Part shown: positions 1 through 7,168 of the stretch, piece by piece | How positions within the stretch are numbered: the first letter of the stretch is position 1 | Layout of the letters: each line of letters opens with the position of its first letter | NCBI GenBank assembly: GCA_026985615.1 | Contig: JALSQD010000071.1 | Location: 1 to 7,843 of the forward strand | From: Thermaceae bacterium | GTDB lineage: Bacteria; Deinococcota; Deinococci; Deinococcales; Marinithermaceae | Direction of reading: 5' to 3' | DNA length: 7,843 nucleotides | The notes under the pieces: generated by a model | What the model saw: only the letters and a program-made list of their open reading frames with translations | What the model was told of the DNA's origin: nothing | Databases searched by the model: none | Program-made: the position numbers and the translations under genes

Positions 1-1
1 C

Positions 2-349
2 ATCGTCAAGATGACCCGGGTGATGCTGCTGGTTCCGCTGCTCCTGCTTTTGGGGCTCGCGGTGAGGAGCCGGGGCCGGGTGAGCGTGCCCTGGTTCGCG
101 GTCTACTTCATCGCCGTGGCCGCGTTCAACTCGCTGCACTGGCTTCCGGACGGCTGGGTGCGCGAGATCAACGTGTTCGACACCTTCCTGCTCACCATGG
201 CGATGACCGCACTGGGCATGGAGACGGGGTTGGACAAGTTCCGTCAGGCGGGCGCAAAACCCTTGCTGCTGGCGGGGGTGATGTACGCCTGGCTGCTGGG
301 CGGGGGCTACCTGCTGGTCCGCTGGCTGTCCCGCCATTTCACGATCTAG
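2..349 (+). CDS. YeiH/UPF0324-family integral membrane protein, C-terminal part (5' end outside window)
   Basis: The reading frame is open to the left edge, and the Met at position 11 is internal: the codons before it read I-V-K, so the visible part is 115 residues ending at TAG 347-349. It holds about four hydrophobic segments. The order is a VMLLVPLLLLLGLAV helix, a VPWFAVYFIAVAAFNSL helix, the DTFLLTMAMTALGMET segment, and a final KPLLLAGVMYAWLLGGGYLL helix. The pattern 'K-TRV-ML-P', 'PWF---F', 'LL-MAM-ALG-ET' and 'AG-KPLLL' is what I recognise from the C-terminus of the YeiH/UPF0324 family (Cons_hypoth698). Those proteins are ~10-TM membrane proteins often labelled putative sulfate exporters, and the substrate is not firmly established. 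The family call is from memory of motifs. The gene converges on the maltodextrin operon and shows no functional link to it. Confidence 0.75.
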   Translation: MVKMTRVMLLVPLLLLLGLAVRSRGRVSVPWFAVYFIAVAAFNSLHWLPDGWVREINVFDTFLLTMAMTALGMETGLDKFRQAGAKPLLLAGVMYAWLLGGGYLLVRWLSRHFTI

Positions 350-410
350 CTGCATTGGGAAACGCCGCAGGGCGGTCAGACCGCCCTGCGGCGTTTCCCA
401 AAAACTGCAT
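350..410. repeat. CTGCAT direct repeat flanking the palindrome
   Basis: The hexamer CTGCAT occurs at 350-355 and again at 405-410, directly bracketing the palindrome. It could be chance, or a short target-site duplication left when a mobile hairpin element inserted between the two genes. Six bases are too few to decide. Confidence 0.3.
355..401. terminator. Near-perfect 47-nt palindrome between convergent genes, probable bidirectional terminator
   Basis: Positions 355-377 and 379-401 are exact reverse complements (23 bp arms around base 378). A realistic RNA hairpin would have about a 22-bp stem and a CAG triloop. It begins 5 nt after the TAG of the YeiH-type gene and lies 8 nt beyond the TGA of the secreted GH13 gene, so it can serve both transcripts. 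There is no U tract on the 3' side in either direction. The only T run on the minus strand (404-400) lies before or inside the base of the stem. Rho-independent termination is therefore an inference from position and stem strength; RNA end protection or transcript separation are alternatives. Confidence 0.7.
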
Positions 411-2545
411 CAGGGGCGGCGGCGCAGGTAGCGCCAGCCCAGCGACTCGAGCGGCACCTGTTTGCGGTAGGTGCGGCGGGTCTGCACGTCCTGCCAGGTG
501 CCCGGGGGCAACGGCGCGGTCTGGGGCTCTGCACTGCTGTTGAAAAGCGCCAGCACCTCGCCCGGCCCGGGTTCGCCGCGGTAGAAACCGAGCAGCGGCC
601 CCTCGCCCAGGTAGGCACGCCAGACGGCGGTAGCGAAGGCAGGTAGGCTCTTCTTCAACGCCGCCAGCCCGCGGTAAAAGGCCTGCATCCCGGCATCGCA
701 CTGCTGCCACTGCAGCGGGTAACGCTGCTTGTCGTATGGATCCTTCTCGCCCAAAAAGGCGCATTCGTCGCCCTGGAAGTGCACCGGCACACCCGGCAGC
801 GCGTAGAGGATCGCCGTCGCCAGACGCTGCCGCGCCAGCCCCTCGGCCGTCGGCTGCTGGCCGAACCTGCCCCCGCCCAGGTCGGTGAGCAAACGGCTGG
901 TGTCGTGCGAGTCGATCAGGTTGAAGCCCATGTCGATGCTGGCCTCGGGGAAAACGGCGTAGACCTGACTCATCTCGCGCAGGGCGCGCTTGCCGTTTGC
1001 GAACGCCGCCGGCTTGCCCTTCGCGTACTTGAGGATCGCGCCGCGGCCCAGGGCGTAGTTCATCAGGCTGTCGAACTCGTCCCCCTCGAGCCAGCTGGCA
1101 TCGGCCTGCCAGATCTCGGCCACCAGGTAGGCCTCGGGGTTGACCTTCTTGAGCTCACGCCGCATCTCGGCGAAGAAGTCGTGGGCGCCGATGAGATCGC
1201 CCGGTACGTCCACCCGCACGCCGTCGAAGCCGAAGCGGACCCAGTACTTCGCCACCTCGAGCAGGTACCGCCGCACCGCGGGGTTGCCAGTGTTCAACTT
1301 GGGCAGGCTGCCGATGTTCCACCAGCACTCGTAGGCCGTTTCGTCGCCCGGCTCGAAAGGCCACTTCTTGACGAAGTACCAGTTCCAGTAGGGCGAGTTG
1401 GGGCCGTTCTTCACCACGTCGCGGAAGGCCCAGAAGCCCAGCCCGGTATGGTTGGGCACGAAGTCGAAGAGCACCCTGATGCCGCGCTCGTGGGCCTCGT
1501 CCAGCAACCGGCGCAGGGTTTCCTTGTCGCCGAACTTGGGCGAGACCTTCAGGTAGTCGTGGGTGTCGTAGCCGTGGGCCGAGCCCGAGTCGAAGACGGG
1601 GTTGAGGTAGACGAGCCCCACACCCTGCTCCGCCAGATAATCGAGCTGATCCAGGATGCCCGCGAGGTCGCCGCCAAAGTACTGGTGGCAGCAAAGCTGC
1701 GGCGTGACCGGGCCGTCCCAGGGCGAGAGGAAGGGGTTGTTCTCGGGGTCGAGCCGCCGCCACTTGGCGTTGAAGTTGTACTCGTCGCTGGCGAGCGCCC
1801 GCACGTCGTTCCCTACGTCGCCGTTGAGGAATCGCTCCGGGAAGATCTGGTAGCCCACTCGCTCGCCCACCCAGTCGAGACCGCGGAAGGCCCGCCCGTC
1901 GTAGGCAAAGGGGCCGAAGGTGGCCTCGCGTCCGTCCGTCTGGGTCACGTGGATGCGGTAGCTCGTGGGCGCGTCGGGCAGACTCACGCGCCAGAACGCC
2001 CGCCCCCGCGCCTCGAGCTGCGGGTACATCACGTAGCGCGCGTCCCCGGCGATCAGCTCCGCGCCCGCCACGCTGCCGGCGCTGGCCGAAAAACGCACGG
2101 CCAGCCGCCCGTCGGCCACCGAGAGGTAGCGCGCCTGGGCCGGGTCGTGCCCGAAAGCGAGCTCCACCGGCCCGCTGGCCTGCTTGACGACCGGTGCCTC
2201 CACGATGCGTACCGCGTTCTGACCGCCAAAGCCGTCATCACTGCAGCCGTCGGCCTGTAGATCCACCATCGGATGGCCGAACTTTGGATCATCGCACATG
2301 TCCTTCGGCCACTGGCCATTGATGAAGAATTTGTAGCTGTACTCGCCCGGGTCGAGGTCGATGGTGGCCACCCAGGAGCCGTCGGGCTGGGGCCGCATCG
2401 GCGTTTCGCCCCAGCCGTTGAAGCTGCCGCGCAGGCTGACCGAGTGCACTTTGAGCCCCGGCGGCGGCGTGTACTTGAAGGTCACCTTGATGGCCAGGGC
2501 CAGACCCAGAACCAGCACCAGCAAGAACGTGACGAGTTTACGCAT
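410..2545 (-). CDS. Exported GH13 alpha-amylase/pullulanase-type enzyme with N-terminal CBM48-like domain
   Basis: Predicted 711-aa endo-acting alpha-glucan hydrolase acting outside the membrane. The start at 2545 (MRKL) is chosen because it follows an AAGGGGGAG ribosome site and opens a clear signal peptide: R2-K3, a hydrophobic core, then an ALA box with likely cleavage after A18. The open frame extends to 2818, but that extra 91 residues is Arg/Cys-rich shadow of the upstream gene. Residues ~36-115 look like a CBM48/glycogen-binding fold (RGSFNGWGETPM, then GEYSYKFFINGQW). Residues ~125-215 form a second beta-rich linker domain. The GH13 barrel runs from ~222 to ~620 and a C-terminal beta domain closes the protein. 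All GH13 motifs are intact: region I DFVPNHTG (361-368), region II GVRVDVPGD with nucleophile D446, region III AEIW with acid/base E477, region IV DSHDT with D548. The region V motif LPKLN (414-418) resembles the neopullulanase/cyclomaltodextrinase group. C84/C101 and adjacent C285-C286 are possible disulfide or structural cysteines. The gene overlaps its upstream neighbour by 8 bp. Exact specificity (alpha-amylase, pullulan hydrolase or amylopullulanase) cannot be decided by eye. Confidence 0.9.
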   Translation of the reverse strand: MRKLVTFLLVLVLGLALAIKVTFKYTPPPGLKVHSVSLRGSFNGWGETPMRPQPDGSWVATIDLDPGEYSYKFFINGQWPKDMCDDPKFGHPMVDLQADGCSDDGFGGQNAVRIVEAPVVKQASGPVELAFGHDPAQARYLSVADGRLAVRFSASAGSVAGAELIAGDARYVMYPQLEARGRAFWRVSLPDAPTSYRIHVTQTDGREATFGPFAYDGRAFRGLDWVGERVGYQIFPERFLNGDVGNDVRALASDEYNFNAKWRRLDPENNPFLSPWDGPVTPQLCCHQYFGGDLAGILDQLDYLAEQGVGLVYLNPVFDSGSAHGYDTHDYLKVSPKFGDKETLRRLLDEAHERGIRVLFDFVPNHTGLGFWAFRDVVKNGPNSPYWNWYFVKKWPFEPGDETAYECWWNIGSLPKLNTGNPAVRRYLLEVAKYWVRFGFDGVRVDVPGDLIGAHDFFAEMRRELKKVNPEAYLVAEIWQADASWLEGDEFDSLMNYALGRGAILKYAKGKPAAFANGKRALREMSQVYAVFPEASIDMGFNLIDSHDTSRLLTDLGGGRFGQQPTAEGLARQRLATAILYALPGVPVHFQGDECAFLGEKDPYDKQRYPLQWQQCDAGMQAFYRGLAALKKSLPAFATAVWRAYLGEGPLLGFYRGEPGPGEVLALFNSSAEPQTAPLPPGTWQDVQTRRTYRKQVPLESLGWRYLRRRP

Positions 2546-4280
2546 CTTCTCCCCCTTCCAGCGGCTCGAGCACCAGCGTGCCCCGCCACTCCAGCTCGCC
2601 TTCCACTTCCCGGTCGGCAACGATCTCGCGCGCCCGCGGCAGGCGCCAGCGCACCGGCTCGGGCGCGGCCAGCACCCACAGCTCGCGCCCACGGTAGCGC
2701 CGCCGGTAGGCCAACGCCCCCTCAGGCCCTGCGAGCGGCAAGAGCCCCCCGCGGCGCAGCTCCACGCCCTCCCGGCGCAGCCGCACCAGCCGCCGCACCC
2801 AGCCGAGCACGTCCTCATTCCAGCGCTCCGGCTCCCAGGGGAAGGTGCCGCGGTTCAGCGGGTCGCCGCGCCATTCGTCGTACGGGTTGGCCTGGTCAAG
2901 GCCGATCTCGTCGCCGTAGTAGATGCCGGGCGCGCCGGGGAACGTCAGCAACACCCCGAAGAGCAGCTTCAGCTTCTCCACGTCGCCCCGCAATCGCCAC
3001 AACGGCCGGGGCACGTCGTGGGAGCCGATCAGGGTATACATCGCCTGGCGCACCCCCAGCGGCAGGGCGGCGTAGTGGTCCCAAAGCGCCCGCCAGACCT
3101 CGGCCGCGCTGGTGCGCACCTCATTGCCGTACCAGTCGCGCCCGCCCAGCCACTCGAGCAGCGGGTTGGCGAAACCGGCGTAGTGCATCGCCCCGTCGAG
3201 GGTATGCGCGCGCAGGTAGGGTACGGTGTCGAAGGCCAGCTCGCCGAAGACATAGGCCCCGGGGTCTTCGGCCCGGGCCGCCTCCTTGATGGCCCGCAGC
3301 ACCCGGGCGTTGCCCCGGTCGGTGCCCCCCTCGCCGATCTGCTGGGCCACGTCGAGCCGCCAACCGTCGGCGCCGGCGCGGATCCAGTGGCGCACCACCG
3401 CGTCGGGTCCGGTGATGAAGTAGCGCCAGACCAGCTCGCTGGCGTAGTTCAGCTTGGGCAGCGTCGGCACTCCGAAGAAGGCGGCGTACTGCCCGCCGGG
3501 GAGAAAGGTAAAGGCCTCGCGCCAGGGCGAGTGGGGGCTGGTGAACGCCTCCTGGAAGCCGAGGAAGCGGTCGCCGGTGTGGTTGAAGACGCCATCGAGT
3601 ACCAGCTTCATGCCGCGCCGGCACAGGTTTTCGACGAAGGCGTCGAAGGCCGCCCGGCCGCCCAGGTGGGGGTCGACCCGGTAGTAGTCCTCGGTGTCGT
3701 AGCGGTGGCTCGAGGGGCTCTTGAAGATGGGCGTCAGGTAGAGGCCACCGACGCCCAGGTCGCCCAGGTAGTCGAGCGCCTCGACCACGCCCCAGAGGTC
3801 GCCGCCGTAGAACTCGCGCGCGCCCTGCACCGGATCGGGCGACGCGCCCCAGGGTTTGGCCACGATCGGCCTGCCCTGGTAGCTCCACTCGCCCGAGCGC
3901 GGGCTCAGCTCGGGCCGGCCATTTCGGAAGCGGTCGGGAAAGATCTGATAGAAGGCCCGCCCCACGACCCAGTCAGGCACGCCGGGGGCGGTGAGCAGGT
4001 GGAAGAAGCGGTCGTACCGCGGCAATGAGCCCTTGCTGCCTTGGCTGCCGAAGAAGCACCCCTCCAGGAAGAAGGCGTAGCGCAGCACCGGTTCCACCAC
4101 CGGCACCCGCGCCTCCAGCCCGCCGGTGACCGGCGTTAGCTCGAGCCGCACCAGCTCGCCGTGGTGCAGGTAGACGAGCTGCCCGCTGCAGGCCGCGGTA
4201 TGCACGCGGAGGCGCACCTCGCCTCCCAGCTCGGGCACCAGGGGATCGATGCAGTCGGGGTCGTAGTCGTGGTAGTTCAT
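2538..4280 (-). CDS. Cytoplasmic GH13 neopullulanase/cyclomaltodextrinase-type glycosidase
   Basis: Predicted 580-aa enzyme without a signal peptide, so probably intracellular and acting on imported maltodextrins. The start MNYHDYD is the ATG at 4280, sharing ATGA with the malG stop; the open frame continues upstream to 5567 only as shadow of malG. Residues ~15-100 look like the N-terminal Ig-like (CBM34-type) domain of maltogenic amylases. The GH13 barrel begins at GRAFYQIFPDRF (107-118), and a short C-terminal beta domain occupies ~505-580. Visible motifs: YGGDLWG (158-164); region I DGVFNHTG (229-236); region V LPKLN (274-278), which favours the neopullulanase group over the QPDLN oligo-1,6-glucosidase group; region II GWRLDVAQQ with nucleophile D310; region III GELAFD with acid/base E347; region IV GSHD with D422. 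Region II ends in AQQ where the group usually has ANE, and region III has AFD where WHD is usual. These positions border subsites and may tune specificity. The last 8 bp overlap the start of the exported GH13 gene. A maltogenic amylase or alpha-glucosidase activity is also possible. Confidence 0.9.
   Translation of the reverse strand: MNYHDYDPDCIDPLVPELGGEVRLRVHTAACSGQLVYLHHGELVRLELTPVTGGLEARVPVVEPVLRYAFFLEGCFFGSQGSKGSLPRYDRFFHLLTAPGVPDWVVGRAFYQIFPDRFRNGRPELSPRSGEWSYQGRPIVAKPWGASPDPVQGAREFYGGDLWGVVEALDYLGDLGVGGLYLTPIFKSPSSHRYDTEDYYRVDPHLGGRAAFDAFVENLCRRGMKLVLDGVFNHTGDRFLGFQEAFTSPHSPWREAFTFLPGGQYAAFFGVPTLPKLNYASELVWRYFITGPDAVVRHWIRAGADGWRLDVAQQIGEGGTDRGNARVLRAIKEAARAEDPGAYVFGELAFDTVPYLRAHTLDGAMHYAGFANPLLEWLGGRDWYGNEVRTSAAEVWRALWDHYAALPLGVRQAMYTLIGSHDVPRPLWRLRGDVEKLKLLFGVLLTFPGAPGIYYGDEIGLDQANPYDEWRGDPLNRGTFPWEPERWNEDVLGWVRRLVRLRREGVELRRGGLLPLAGPEGALAYRRRYRGRELWVLAAPEPVRWRLPRAREIVADREVEGELEWRGTLVLEPLEGGEDA
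2546..2557 (-). promoter_or_regulatory. Ribosome binding site for the exported GH13 gene
   Basis: On the minus strand AAGGGGGAGAAG directly precedes the ATG at 2545. This purine-rich site lies inside the last codons of the upstream GH13 gene and decides the start. It is much stronger than anything before the in-frame alternatives further upstream. Confidence 0.75.
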
Positions 4281-5791
4281 TCCTTGACCGCGCCGGCGGT
4301 GTAACCGGAGACGAAGTACTGCTGGAAGCCGTAGAAGATGAGCAGGATGGGCAGCGAGCCGAGTACGCTGGCGGCGGCGAACAGCCCCCACTTGGTCGAG
4401 AACTGGCCGGTGGTGAAGCTGTAGAGTCCCAGGCCCACCGTCCACTTGTCCACGCCGGTAAGCACCAGGTTGGCCATGATGAACTCGGAGTAGGTGCCCA
4501 CGAACTGGAGCAGGAAGATGAAGACGAACATCGGCGCCGACAGCGGCAGCACGATGCGGGTGAAGGCCTGCCAGCGGGTGGCACCGTCGATGTAGGCCGC
4601 CTCCTCCAGGCTGCGCCCCAGGCTTTCGACGTAGCCCTTGTAGACCCAGCTGCCAAAGCTGATGATGCCGCCCGAGTAGGCCAGCAAAAGGCCGGTGAAG
4701 GTGTTGAGCAGGTCGAGCCAGCTGAGCAGGTAGTAGATGGCCACCAGCGCCAGGAAGCCGGGGAACATCTGAATGAAGATGAAGGTGAGCAGCGTCGGGT
4801 AGCGCCCGGGGAAGTCGAAGCGGGCGAAGGCGTAGCCAGCCGTGGCCGTCAGGGCGATGGCCAGAAGGCCGCTCGAGCCCGAGACCAGCAGGGTGTTGCG
4901 CACCCAAAGCAGGAACTTGCTCTCGGTGCCCACGCCGGTGAACTGGTCTGGGCTGAGGAAGACGACCAGCACGAAGAGCGCCGCGGCGAAACCGAACAGC
5001 GCGCGGCCGTGCCACACCTTCAGCGCCTCGTCGCCGCCGCGGCGCGCCAACAGGGCGAGCAAAAGGGCGGCCAGCAGGAGGCCGAGGGCCAGCGCCAGCA
5101 CCGCCCACTGCCAGGGGTAGATCACCACCCCGTCCACCAGCTTGGCGTAGTTGGCCCAACTGACGTTGGAAAAGGAGGGCAGCACCTTGGCCCGCACTAG
5201 AAGCCAGCTGCTCTCCACCTTGCGGAAGCTGAAGAGGTTGTTGCGCGGGTCGAAGGAGGCACTCACCACCTGCAACACCGGGTAGTAGACGAGCACGACC
5301 AGGGTCCACATGAACAGGTGGGTGAGCGCCTGGCCGAAGAGCGGCCTCACCGGCCGCCGCCGCTCGGTGAGGCGGTTGCCCACCTTGATGACCACCCAGC
5401 TGTAGACGAAGAGGACCAGGACCGCCACGACGTAACCGGCGAGCACGTAGCGCCAGCCGCTGGGGATGAAGACCGATCCGAAGGCCGGATGCGGCTGCAC
5501 CCGGCTCGCCAGCTCCAGCCACAGCCCCCAGGTATAGGCGCCGAGCTCGAGCACCCCCGCGGTCCACAGGGCGACGCGGAGGCCGTCCTCGTCCTCGAGC
5601 CAGCGCCGCAGCGCCAGCCCTACGAGCACCACCGCGAGCGCAAACGCCAGCGCCACGCCGTAGTGTCCGCGCTCGAGTCCGTAGACCAGGAAACTGTTCG
5701 GCCGCTCACCCACCGCGCCGTAGTAGCCCTGCACGGCCAGGAAGTAAGCGGCCGCCATCAGGAGCACGCTCAACCAGCCGCGCCGGCTCAC
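4277..5791 (-). CDS. malG: MalG, maltodextrin ABC transporter permease, unusually long (504 aa)
   Basis: Inner-membrane permease subunit pairing with MalF. It starts at GTG 5791 within a GTGA overlap with the malF stop and ends in an ATGA overlap with the next gene. Residues ~290-504 align by eye to the core of E. coli MalG: WVRNTLLVS, AGYAFARFDFPGR (318-330), FIQMFPGFLALVAIYYLL, then the EAA loop with E397-A-A, D402-G403 and I413-V-L-P416. This loop docks on the ATPase. The C-terminus SGYTAGAVKE matches the E. coli tail, which reaches into the MalK dimer. The canonical first helix is at ~157-177 (THLFMWTLVVLVYYPVL). Two parts are extra compared with the usual ~280-300 aa: residues 1-~150 with about four hydrophobic helices (~7-24, 45-62, 73-93, 113-135), and ~225-280 with two more helices where E. 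coli MalG has a short periplasmic stretch. The total is about 12 helices instead of 6. The reading frame is unbroken and the composition matches the neighbours, so this is not an assembly artefact on its face. Confidence 0.93.
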   Translation of the reverse strand: MSRRGWLSVLLMAAAYFLAVQGYYGAVGERPNSFLVYGLERGHYGVALAFALAVVLVGLALRRWLEDEDGLRVALWTAGVLELGAYTWGLWLELASRVQPHPAFGSVFIPSGWRYVLAGYVVAVLVLFVYSWVVIKVGNRLTERRRPVRPLFGQALTHLFMWTLVVLVYYPVLQVVSASFDPRNNLFSFRKVESSWLLVRAKVLPSFSNVSWANYAKLVDGVVIYPWQWAVLALALGLLLAALLLALLARRGGDEALKVWHGRALFGFAAALFVLVVFLSPDQFTGVGTESKFLLWVRNTLLVSGSSGLLAIALTATAGYAFARFDFPGRYPTLLTFIFIQMFPGFLALVAIYYLLSWLDLLNTFTGLLLAYSGGIISFGSWVYKGYVESLGRSLEEAAYIDGATRWQAFTRIVLPLSAPMFVFIFLLQFVGTYSEFIMANLVLTGVDKWTVGLGLYSFTTGQFSTKWGLFAAASVLGSLPILLIFYGFQQYFVSGYTAGAVKE

Positions 5792-7149
5792 CTTCGCCCC
5801 TCCTCACGCAGCGCCCCGCTGACGCGGAAGTTGACCAGGCTGATGCCCACGGTCAGCACGAAGATGACTAGGCTGATGGCCGCGCCCAGCCCGTAGGCCG
5901 ACTGCCCCTCGGCGCGGAAGGCCGTCTTGTAGGCCCAGGAGATGAGGATGTCGGTAGCCTGGGCGGTCGAGAGCTGGCCCTCGATGGCGGGGCCGCCGCC
6001 GGTGAGCAGATAGATAATGTTGAAGTTGTTGAAGTTGTAGGCGAAGGAGGCCAGCAGGATGGGCACGAAGGCGGTCTTGAGGAGCGGCAAGGTGATGAAC
6101 TGGAAGGCGTCGAGCCCACTCGCGCCGTCCACCTTGGCCGCCTCGTAGAGCTCGTCGGGAATCGTGGAGAGCGCCCCCAGCGTGGCCGTCATCATGTAGG
6201 GGAAACCTAGCCAGAGATTGACCATCAACACCGAGACCTTGGCCCACAAAGGGTCGAGCAGCCAGGGAATCGGGTAGATGCCCAAAAGCCCCAGCAACCG
6301 GTTGATGGCACCGAACTGTTTATTGAGCAGCGCCACCCACATCTGGATGCTGATCACGCCCGGAAGCGCCCAGGAGATGATGAGCAGCGTCCGGTAGAGG
6401 TTGCGCAGTTTGAGTTCCTTGTTGTTGAGCAGCACGCCCAGCAGCAGGCCCAGCAGCGCGGTCGAGAGCACGGTAAAGGCGGCGAAGACGACGTTCCAGA
6501 CGAAGACCGGCCAGAGCGCCTTCGAGGCGTTCTGGAAGATAAAAACGAAGTTCTTAAAACCGATGAAGTGGTAAGCGTTGATGCGGTAGGCGTACTCCGG
6601 CGTAAAACCCGGAGCACGGTCGAGGGTCAGCGCGCGCCCCGAGACGTCCACCACTGAAAAGCGCGCCCGGTGGCCGTCGCCCACCAGCTCCAACTGCTGA
6701 CCCACGCAGGTCTCGCCGCAGCCCAGCGAGGTAAGCGGGTTCGCCCCCAAGGTGATGCGCGGTCCGTCCACCGCCACCACTGGCGTCTCGGTGGAGCGGT
6801 CGGGAAAGCCGTTGCGCATGCCCGAGTAGTTGGTGAAGGCTAGGTAGACCGTGAGGACGATGGGGTAAACGGTAAAGACCAGCAGGAAGACGATCGCCGG
6901 CAGCAGGTAGTACCAGTCGGTGAGAAAGGGAAATGTGCGCCCCAGAAAGACGAGGATGGGCAGCAGGAAAGCCGCGGAGGTAACCAGGATCCACCAGTTG
7001 GGCACGCCGTCGGGCCGCCCCGCGGCGATGGCGGCCGACTCGAGCGCCCAGAAGGTCGCCGCACCCAGCATGAACGCGACAACCATCGCCCCGCCGAGCA
7101 AGGTGACGGCGATCAGGAAACCGCGCAGTCCAGGAGGGTGACGGTACAC
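5788..7149 (-). CDS. malF: MalF, maltose/maltodextrin ABC transporter permease
   Basis: Inner-membrane permease of 453 aa. About eight hydrophobic segments are visible (~9-38, 52-70, 80-105, 215-240, 255-275, 303-325, 358-382, 420-440), the same number as E. coli MalF. The EAA coupling loop is YEAAKVDGASGLDAFQFITLP (first part at 335-344), with E336-A-A, D341-G342 and L354-P355. The substrate site is conserved: N311, L314, G315, Y318 in NLWLGFPY and S368, Y371, N372, N375 in SFAYNFNN correspond to E. coli N376, L379, G380, Y383, S433, F436, N437, N440, with only Phe436 changed to Tyr. The periplasmic P2 loop (~106-210) is roughly 100 residues versus ~180 in E. coli and carries a CGETC pair (C144, C148). 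The start is GTG 7149; the site before it is weak (GGGTAG), and an in-frame TAG at 7200-7198 limits any extension. The stop overlaps malG by 4 bp. Confidence 0.95.
   Translation of the reverse strand: MYRHPPGLRGFLIAVTLLGGAMVVAFMLGAATFWALESAAIAAGRPDGVPNWWILVTSAAFLLPILVFLGRTFPFLTDWYYLLPAIVFLLVFTVYPIVLTVYLAFTNYSGMRNGFPDRSTETPVVAVDGPRITLGANPLTSLGCGETCVGQQLELVGDGHRARFSVVDVSGRALTLDRAPGFTPEYAYRINAYHFIGFKNFVFIFQNASKALWPVFVWNVVFAAFTVLSTALLGLLLGVLLNNKELKLRNLYRTLLIISWALPGVISIQMWVALLNKQFGAINRLLGLLGIYPIPWLLDPLWAKVSVLMVNLWLGFPYMMTATLGALSTIPDELYEAAKVDGASGLDAFQFITLPLLKTAFVPILLASFAYNFNNFNIIYLLTGGGPAIEGQLSTAQATDILISWAYKTAFRAEGQSAYGLGAAISLVIFVLTVGISLVNFRVSGALREEGRR
5792..5805 (-). promoter_or_regulatory. Ribosome binding site for malG
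   Basis: Minus-strand GAGGAGGGGCGAAG lies immediately before the GTG at 5791, inside the final codons of malF. It contains a strong GGAGG core at suitable spacing and supports the GTG start over any internal ATG. Confidence 0.75.
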
Positions 7150-7168
7150 GGGGCTACCCAGGAGATGC

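Noticed and set aside
779..2260. Long plus-strand open frame of 493 codons opposite the exported GH13 gene
   Set aside because: It is antisense to a gene with full GH13 motifs. Its translation is rich in V, E, H, R, P and A without domains or hydrophobic structure, as expected from a GC-rich codon shadow.
2546..2818. N-terminal extension of the exported GH13 frame up to 2818
   Set aside because: The added 91 residues are Arg/Cys/Trp-rich shadow of the upstream gene and would bury the signal peptide. The ribosome site at 2546-2557 fits the ATG at 2545.
2361..4028. Plus-strand open frame of 555 codons (and an overlapping one at 2273-3289)
   Set aside because: It is the antisense shadow of the cytoplasmic GH13 gene and part of its neighbour. 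The protein is low in complexity and spans the start of a well-supported gene on the other strand.
4281..5567. A 1009-residue frame suggesting a fusion upstream of the cytoplasmic GH13 enzyme
   Set aside because: The upstream part overlaps malG in another frame and shows only Arg/Gly/His/Pro-rich sequence. The ATGA overlap at 4277-4280 is a normal coupled start.
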